A DNA stretch of 64,000 bases. Source: a bacterium (GTDB taxonomy: Bacteria; Planctomycetota; Planctomycetia; Pirellulales; Pirellulaceae). Made by a program: the position numbers and the translations under genes. Below are positions 59,176-64,000 of this stretch, one piece after another. Below the pieces are notes generated by a model. The model made no database searches. It saw nothing but the letters and a program-made list of their open reading frames with translations, and was not told where the DNA came from. The DNA lies in contig JAUIGN010000020.1 of the NCBI GenBank assembly GCA_030430075.1, forward strand, positions 1 through 64,000. The letters are read 5' to 3'. The first letter of the stretch is position 1, and each line of letters starts with the position of its first letter.

Positions 59176-60682
59176 CAGCTTCGACGGTTTGGCGGTTGAT
59201 CTTCTGCGTCAACGCGCGGTTGGCCGCGGCCAGATCGCGTGCCAGCTTGTGGTTGGCATTGTAGAGAAAACTGAGTCTGGCCCGTTTCTCAGCGACCGCG
59301 GCCGCCAGCGTTTCCTGGTATTTCTTGATCTCGTCCCGTTCGTAAACGAACTTGGCCAGATCCGCCTTCAGCTTGGTCTGCTCTTCTTCGTGGTAAGCAA
59401 TCTGGCTGACGGTCAAGGCGTTGGCCTTCGTCAATTCGTTTGTCCGGCGTTTGATGCGATCCACGTCAGCGGCCAGGTCTTGCGAGCGGCGGTGGATTTC
59501 CCGGAACGTCTGCCCGTAGTTGTTGAGACTGCGAACATAGATCGGTTCGACCAGCTCGCAGACGCCGGAGTCGATCAGACGATTCGCATCTTCCGGAGGA
59601 AAGACGCCGATGTCGTTCTTCTTGAACTTCGCCAGATCCCCCCGCTTGAGGATCGCGATCTCCGCGCGCCCCCGATCGAAGAACGACTGGCTCGTCTTCA
59701 CGGCCCCGAGATCCGAACCACTATCCACCTCGGTCTCATACGGCCCCAGGAAGCGGACCTTGATCCAGCGGTTCTCAGGCGGGTCCTGGTCGGACGCCCG
59801 CTTGCCGTCGCGGACATACGCATCGATGATCGCCTGGTAACGCTGCAGAAACGCTTCGTCGGTCTCGCCCTGCAGCTTGCCGGCACGCGCCAGATGCATG
59901 GCAATCTGTCGCTGGTCCACCTGGCCAAAGACCGGCTCGGTGTCGGCATCCAAGTTCAGGTCGGCCGATGCTTCCGGATTGGTCGCAAAAAACGAGTGTC
60001 CGTCCGGTGCCATGGTCTCGTAAAGACACCACGAGCCGCCCGTGTTCATGGCGGCGATGCCCATGGGCGACAGCCCGATGGTCGGCCGCAGCGTAACCGA
60101 AGTGTCCGTGACGGCAGTCGCCGTGAATTCGCCAATGTAATACTGGGGAAAATTGATGGCCGAGGTGGGGTCGGCCAGCACCGGAGCAAGCTCGGCAGGC
60201 GCCGGTGTCTCCGTGAACGCGTACAGAATCATCTCCTGGGAGATGTTGTTGCGATCCCTGGGGTCGGTGGCCGGCCCGGTCGTATCGAGCGTAATCGTGC
60301 CGTCGGCGGCCGGTGCGCCGGCCACCGTGCAGCCCCGCCAGACGCGACCTCGATCGATAATCGAACGTGTCAATTGAGCGTGTAGCTCGCGGATCGGCGT
60401 CGTTTCCTGCTCCCGCTTGGTGATGTCGCCAAACGTCAACTTGTCACGCTCGGCAGCCAGTTTGGCCACCAGTTCCCGTTGCTCGCGGACCAGGCTGCGC
60501 CAAGCATCGTGGGTCTTCAAGGTCATGGAAACATAGACCACCGTGGCAATCGACGCGCCGTACACGAACAGCATCATCGTGACGTGGAACCAGCGCCACG
60601 TCTTGGTGAACATGTACATCAGAAAGAAGAAGAACAGGGTGAGCACGCCGATGCCCGCCTGCCAGAGAACCGGATTATTCAT
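59162..60682 (-). CDS. Membrane-anchored coiled-coil protein of unknown function
   Basis: A 506-residue protein. Two hydrophobic helices (about residues 5-24 and 31-52) flank a short loop, followed by a helical heptad region (LKTHDAWRSLVREQRELVAK...). A central beta-rich section (about 110-300) includes TLRPTIGLSPMGIAAM. A long C-terminal coiled coil (about 390-500) reads EIHRRSQDLAADVDRIKRRT, LKADLAKFVYERDEIKKYQE and so on. No family is recognised; sequences of this type appear to be planctomycete hypotheticals. A structural or membrane-organising role is only a guess. The end overlaps the 16-bp tandem repeat. It is divergent from the TolC-like gene. Confidence 0.7.
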   Translation of the reverse strand: MNNPVLWQAGIGVLTLFFFFLMYMFTKTWRWFHVTMMLFVYGASIATVVYVSMTLKTHDAWRSLVREQRELVAKLAAERDKLTFGDITKREQETTPIRELHAQLTRSIIDRGRVWRGCTVAGAPAADGTITLDTTGPATDPRDRNNISQEMILYAFTETPAPAELAPVLADPTSAINFPQYYIGEFTATAVTDTSVTLRPTIGLSPMGIAAMNTGGSWCLYETMAPDGHSFFATNPEASADLNLDADTEPVFGQVDQRQIAMHLARAGKLQGETDEAFLQRYQAIIDAYVRDGKRASDQDPPENRWIKVRFLGPYETEVDSGSDLGAVKTSQSFFDRGRAEIAILKRGDLAKFKKNDIGVFPPEDANRLIDSGVCELVEPIYVRSLNNYGQTFREIHRRSQDLAADVDRIKRRTNELTKANALTVSQIAYHEEEQTKLKADLAKFVYERDEIKKYQETLAAAVAEKRARLSFLYNANHKLARDLAAANRALTQKINRQTVEAASTP

Positions 60683-61158
60683 AAATAGGTTCGCCGTCTA
60701 CTTTTTGAGTGATGAAACCAACGTCGAATCCAAGTCGGTTCTTGGCATCCCGGCCGCAGCGGCCCCGCAAACAGGAGCCTCCCGCTCGCCGACTCGGGCA
60801 CCGCGCATGGGGCGCGCCGGCCAACCGAGAATGGGGACCTGCATCTAAGAATGATAAGCTGGGGGTTTTAGGATGTCAAACTTTTCATCCCTAAACGCCC
60901 ATTCCTAACTCGCTGCAACGTCTACATTTACAGCGCTCGTGCCCGGTCTCCATGAATCACCATCATAATCGCTCAAGCCGGTACCAATTATTTCCCGATC
61001 CGTAGTGTAACACGACTGATTGTCGAAATCGTCGCGTTCCCACCGTTCGGATTACTCCGAACTCCCCGCAGAACACCTACCAACGTCACACGCCACTCCA
61101 GCGCATCGACTGCTCCTTTCCCCCGCAGCGCTGACCTACTCCAACGATCGAGGCTCAG
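60683..61158. promoter_or_regulatory. Divergent control region with an imperfect palindrome
   Basis: A 476-bp gap between divergent genes. At 60861-60900, GGGGGTTTTAGGATG and CATCCCTAAACGCCC form an imperfect palindrome around a 10-base AT-rich loop; the surroundings are AT-rich for this genome, as expected near promoters. No gene is supported. Confidence 0.45.
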
Positions 61159-64000
61159 ATGATGACGTCCCCTGGACGCCAGCGGCATCTCGTCCGCAGT
61201 GGCTTGGCACTTTGCGCCGTAATTGCATCGTTCACCGTCGGTGGTTGCCATCGCAGTTACTACCGGGAGCAGGCGGACGCGGAAGCGTATGCGCTGGTCC
61301 GCGAGAAAGCGAACAATCCCCACTGGCAGCTCGGTCGTTACGGCATTGAGATCGATCCCCGTTCGCGGATGTTCGACCCCTTCGATCCGGACCGGCCCCC
61401 GATGCCCGAGGACGATCCGACCTCCCACCAATTGATGCACTATGTCGACGGCAAGAAGGGCTATCCGTGGTGGCATCGCAACGGCGATACCGATTTCGAT
61501 CAAAACCCGGGCTACATCGAAACGTTGGGGCTCGACGAGAACGGCGTCCTCCGGCTGAGTTCAGAACAGGCGTTTCAATTGGCCTTGCTCCATTCGACCG
61601 ACTACCAACGGCAATTCGAGACGCTTTACCTGTCCGCCTTGGACGTGAGCGCCGAACGCTTTCGGTTTGACACGCAATTCTTCGGCGGCTACCGAACCGA
61701 TTACCGGGGCGCCTGGGACCGCGACGGGAACACCGGATCCGAACTGGATGCGGCCCTGTTTACGCGGGAGACCGGCCGGCTTGCCGGCCCGGGCCGGACC
61801 GCCGTCCTTCCCCGAACGGGCGGCGACGGCATCCGTCTGCGACGCAGTTTCGCCAACGGAGCGGAACTGGCGGTCGGACTGGCCAATGCCCTGGTCTGGG
61901 ACTTCAGCAATGAAGGGTTCTCTTGGGGAACGATCGCCGACTTCGGTTTCATTCAGCCGTTGCTGCGACAGGCCGGCAAGGATCGCATCATGGAGCAGTT
62001 GACGTTGTCCGAGCGGGCACTGCTCTCCAACGTCCGGCAAATGGAGCGGTACCGGCGGGCCTTCTATCTGGAAATCATGATGGGCCGCGATGCCGGTACC
62101 GGTGCGTCACGACGCGGCGGCGTCTTTGGCGGAGCGGGTTTGTCCGGCTTCTCCGGAGTCGGCGGCGGCGGTTTCGGCTCGCTGGGCGGAGGCGGAGGCG
62201 GCGGCGGATTTGGCGGCGGCGGCGCAGGCGCCGGGCAAGTGGGCGGCTTCATGGGACTGCTGCAGGACCTGCAGGATATCCGCAACCAGCAAGTGACCAT
62301 CGTCGGCTTGCGGAGCAACCTGGCCCAACTTCGCGAATCGTTGAACGAGAGCCTGCTGACCATCCCCGACGATAATGAGACGATTGTCCGGGAACGGCTC
62401 CAGATCGCCCAGGCCCGCCAGGCCCTACTTAACGCGGAGAGCCGCCTGCTCAACAGCCAGGCAGCCTACCAGACCAGCTTGGACGACTACAAAATCAGGC
62501 TGGGGATCTCGCCGAAGACATGTGTCGATATCGTCGATCCGATGGTCGACCAGTTCAACCTGATCGATCCCAAAATTCTGGCGGTGCAGGACACGATGAC
62601 CCGACTCCGGGACGAGGTGGGGATTGTCAACGAACAGATCCTGGACGGCGTCGAGCAGATTGATGTGGACGGCCGGTTGACGCCGTCGCTGGCCTGGTCC
62701 GACGAACTGGCCAATCACCTGCAGCGGCTGCGGAGCCACGTCGCCCGGATTCGCGCGGCCTGCCAGCAGGTCAGCCAGGAGAACATCTCGCGGGTTACCG
62801 AGGACATCGGGGCCTTGACCGAAGCGATTCCCAAGCGCCGCCAGGACCTCGAGCGACTAAAAGCCAAGTACGACTTTGAACAGAACCGGTTCGCCGAATA
62901 CGGGAACCTTGACCCCTGCCAGAGCATCCTGGTGGCGGACATCGCCCCGGTCGTCTTCGACGTCGCCCGGGTCACGCAAACGCCCGCCGAACTGCAGGAA
63001 GAGATCGACCGCCTGGAAAGGCTCTTCGCTTCTTACTTTGAGCCGCTCGACGCGATCGATGCCGCCCTCACGACGCTGCTCGAAGCCGAACAGAAGCCGG
63101 AGCCGACGGAGCTCTACAGCGCGTTGGAAGAAAAGGTCATCTTTGCCATCCCCAGCGTGCTGTCGGACCTCTCGGACGATGTGCTCGACCTCTCCCTGGT
63201 GCACGCTCGGACCCGAGCGGAAACGGTCAACTTGACGCCGGTCGAACTCTCCTGGCCCATGGCACTGCAACTGGCCAGAACGTTTCGCCGGGACTGGATG
63301 AACGCCCGGGCCTCGCTGGTCGACTCCTGGCGGTTGATCGAATTCAATGCGGACAACCTGGAAGGTTTTCTGGATTTTGTCGTCGAGGGTGATCTGCGGC
63401 AGGGTGACAACAATGATCCGGCCGACCTGAGTTCGCTCGACAGCAACATCCATGTCGGCCTGCGGTTCGACGCCCCGCTCACTCGCCTGGGCGAACGCAA
63501 CACGTACCGCCAGGCATTGATCGAGTATGAACAGGCCCGCCGCAGCTACTACACCTTCGTGGACCAGATCACCCAATCACTGCGGGGCACGCTCCGCCAG
63601 ATCGACCTCAGTCGAGTCAATTTCGAGGAACGCCGGATCGCCGTCTTGTCCGCCATCGACCAGGTGGTGCTGAACGACCAGATTCAAAAGCTCCGCGAAG
63701 AACGGGGACAGGACACCGGCGTGACGGCGGCTCGCGACGTCGTCTCCGCGCTGGCCGATCTGCAGAGCGCCCAGAATGACTTTCTCAGTGTGTGGCTGAA
63801 TCACGAGGCCCAGCGAATGACCCTCGATCTCAACCTGGGGACGATGAACCTCGATCCGACCGGCGCCTGGATTGACCCGGGTCCGATCGACGAACAATCG
63901 TCGCTCCCCACGCCGCACGGATTTTGCGGCGAAGCCGAATTCCTGATCGATACCGGCGAGACGGTCCCCGCGATGCCCAATCACGTGCTGCCGGGCGACG
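61159..64000 (+). CDS. TolC-like outer membrane lipoprotein, truncated by window end
   Basis: An outer-membrane efflux (OEP/TolC) family protein of at least 947 residues, open to the window edge. ATG at 61159 (an alternative ATG follows at once) leads a lipoprotein signal ending ASFTVGGC (Cys30). Two efflux-type halves are recognisable: LRLSSEQAFQLALLHSTDYQ with DTQFFGGYRTD strands, and NLTPVELSWPMALQLARTFR with LRFDAPLTRLGERNTYRQAL and EYEQARRSYYTFVDQITQSL. This is much longer than TolC (about 470 residues): it has an extra leader of about 100 residues and a Gly-rich insertion around residues 330-360 (GGGGFGSLGGGGGGG type). It should form a trimeric outer-membrane channel for export. A partner inner-membrane pump is expected beyond 64000. 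Confidence 0.88.
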   Translation, partial: MMTSPGRQRHLVRSGLALCAVIASFTVGGCHRSYYREQADAEAYALVREKANNPHWQLGRYGIEIDPRSRMFDPFDPDRPPMPEDDPTSHQLMHYVDGKKGYPWWHRNGDTDFDQNPGYIETLGLDENGVLRLSSEQAFQLALLHSTDYQRQFETLYLSALDVSAERFRFDTQFFGGYRTDYRGAWDRDGNTGSELDAALFTRETGRLAGPGRTAVLPRTGGDGIRLRRSFANGAELAVGLANALVWDFSNEGFSWGTIADFGFIQPLLRQAGKDRIMEQLTLSERALLSNVRQMERYRRAFYLEIMMGRDAGTGASRRGGVFGGAGLSGFSGVGGGGFGSLGGGGGGGGFGGGGAGAGQVGGFMGLLQDLQDIRNQQVTIVGLRSNLAQLRESLNESLLTIPDDNETIVRERLQIAQARQALLNAESRLLNSQAAYQTSLDDYKIRLGISPKTCVDIVDPMVDQFNLIDPKILAVQDTMTRLRDEVGIVNEQILDGVEQIDVDGRLTPSLAWSDELANHLQRLRSHVARIRAACQQVSQENISRVTEDIGALTEAIPKRRQDLERLKAKYDFEQNRFAEYGNLDPCQSILVADIAPVVFDVARVTQTPAELQEEIDRLERLFASYFEPLDAIDAALTTLLEAEQKPEPTELYSALEEKVIFAIPSVLSDLSDDVLDLSLVHARTRAETVNLTPVELSWPMALQLARTFRRDWMNARASLVDSWRLIEFNADNLEGFLDFVVEGDLRQGDNNDPADLSSLDSNIHVGLRFDAPLTRLGERNTYRQALIEYEQARRSYYTFVDQITQSLRGTLRQIDLSRVNFEERRIAVLSAIDQVVLNDQIQKLREERGQDTGVTAARDVVSALADLQSAQNDFLSVWLNHEAQRMTLDLNLGTMNLDPTGAWIDPGPIDEQSSLPTPHGFCGEAEFLIDTGETVPAMPNHVLPGD

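Overview
The window reads as chromosomal DNA from a high-GC planctomycete, probably of the Pirellulales/Rhodopirellula type. The evidence is two operons pairing a DUF1549/DUF1553 'planctomycete cytochrome c' protein with a DUF1501 (Tat-exported) protein, a secreted YTV-repeat protein, many signal-peptide or single-pass proteins of no clear family, and intergenic DNA full of short dispersed repeats. I recognise no rRNA or tRNA gene, CRISPR array, intact insertion sequence or phage gene.

Layout. 0.6-9.1 kb: hrpA helicase, then a DUF1501/DUF1553 pair whose DUF1553 protein carries a coiled-coil insertion of about 390 residues. 9.6-17.6 kb: HEAT-repeat membrane protein, YTV-repeat secreted protein, a BRCT-MerR-TPR fusion regulator, a YbaK-like deacylase, a multipass membrane protein and a MazG-like pyrophosphohydrolase. 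18-35 kb: a large exopolysaccharide locus. The leftward arm is Wzz-like chain-length protein, Wzx-like flippase, GT4, GT2, O-antigen ligase, then a membrane-anchored sugar-dehydrogenase-like beta-propeller and a diheme cytochrome c, most of them overlapping or a few bases apart. The rightward arm is a phosphoglycosyl transferase, a degenerate GGDEF-like membrane protein, an HPr-kinase-like P-loop protein, a thymidylate-kinase-like protein, an ATP-grasp ligase and a polysaccharide deacetylase. A Wza-like export lipoprotein converges on that arm. 35-42 kb: Gfo/Idh/MocA oxidoreductase plus rhamnulokinase, assimilatory APS/PAPS reductase plus an Rrf2 regulator, a small coiled-coil protein and a second Gfo/Idh/MocA enzyme. 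42.9-49 kb: second DUF1549/DUF1553 - PPC-like - DUF1501 operon. 49.5-53.6 kb: cold shock protein, a double alpha/beta-hydrolase and a DUF6807/PmoA-like protein. 53.6-59 kb: a leftward operon with rhomboid protease, a nucleotidyltransferase-PfkB fusion in the reverse order to HldE, an NAD-dependent epimerase and a split transketolase; it looks like a pathway for an activated sugar. 59-64 kb: a coiled-coil membrane protein and, divergently, a very large TolC-like outer membrane lipoprotein cut by the window end.

The strongest unexplained signal is a family of composite intergenic repeats at four loci (about 16.85-17.10, 38.15-38.46, 42.58-42.76 and 50.16-50.34 kb). Each has an array of 21-25 bp units (longer and irregular at one locus) ending in one shared 48-bp core. 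The core is identical, in opposite orientation, at the third and fourth loci. A second family (core GGGGCTAACGCCCAACGGCT) is scattered through other gaps. Also notable are a G10 tract inside the flippase gene, a 19-bp perfect inverted repeat at 49.24-49.31 kb, and a pair of near-identical hairpins in opposite orientation flanking hrpA.
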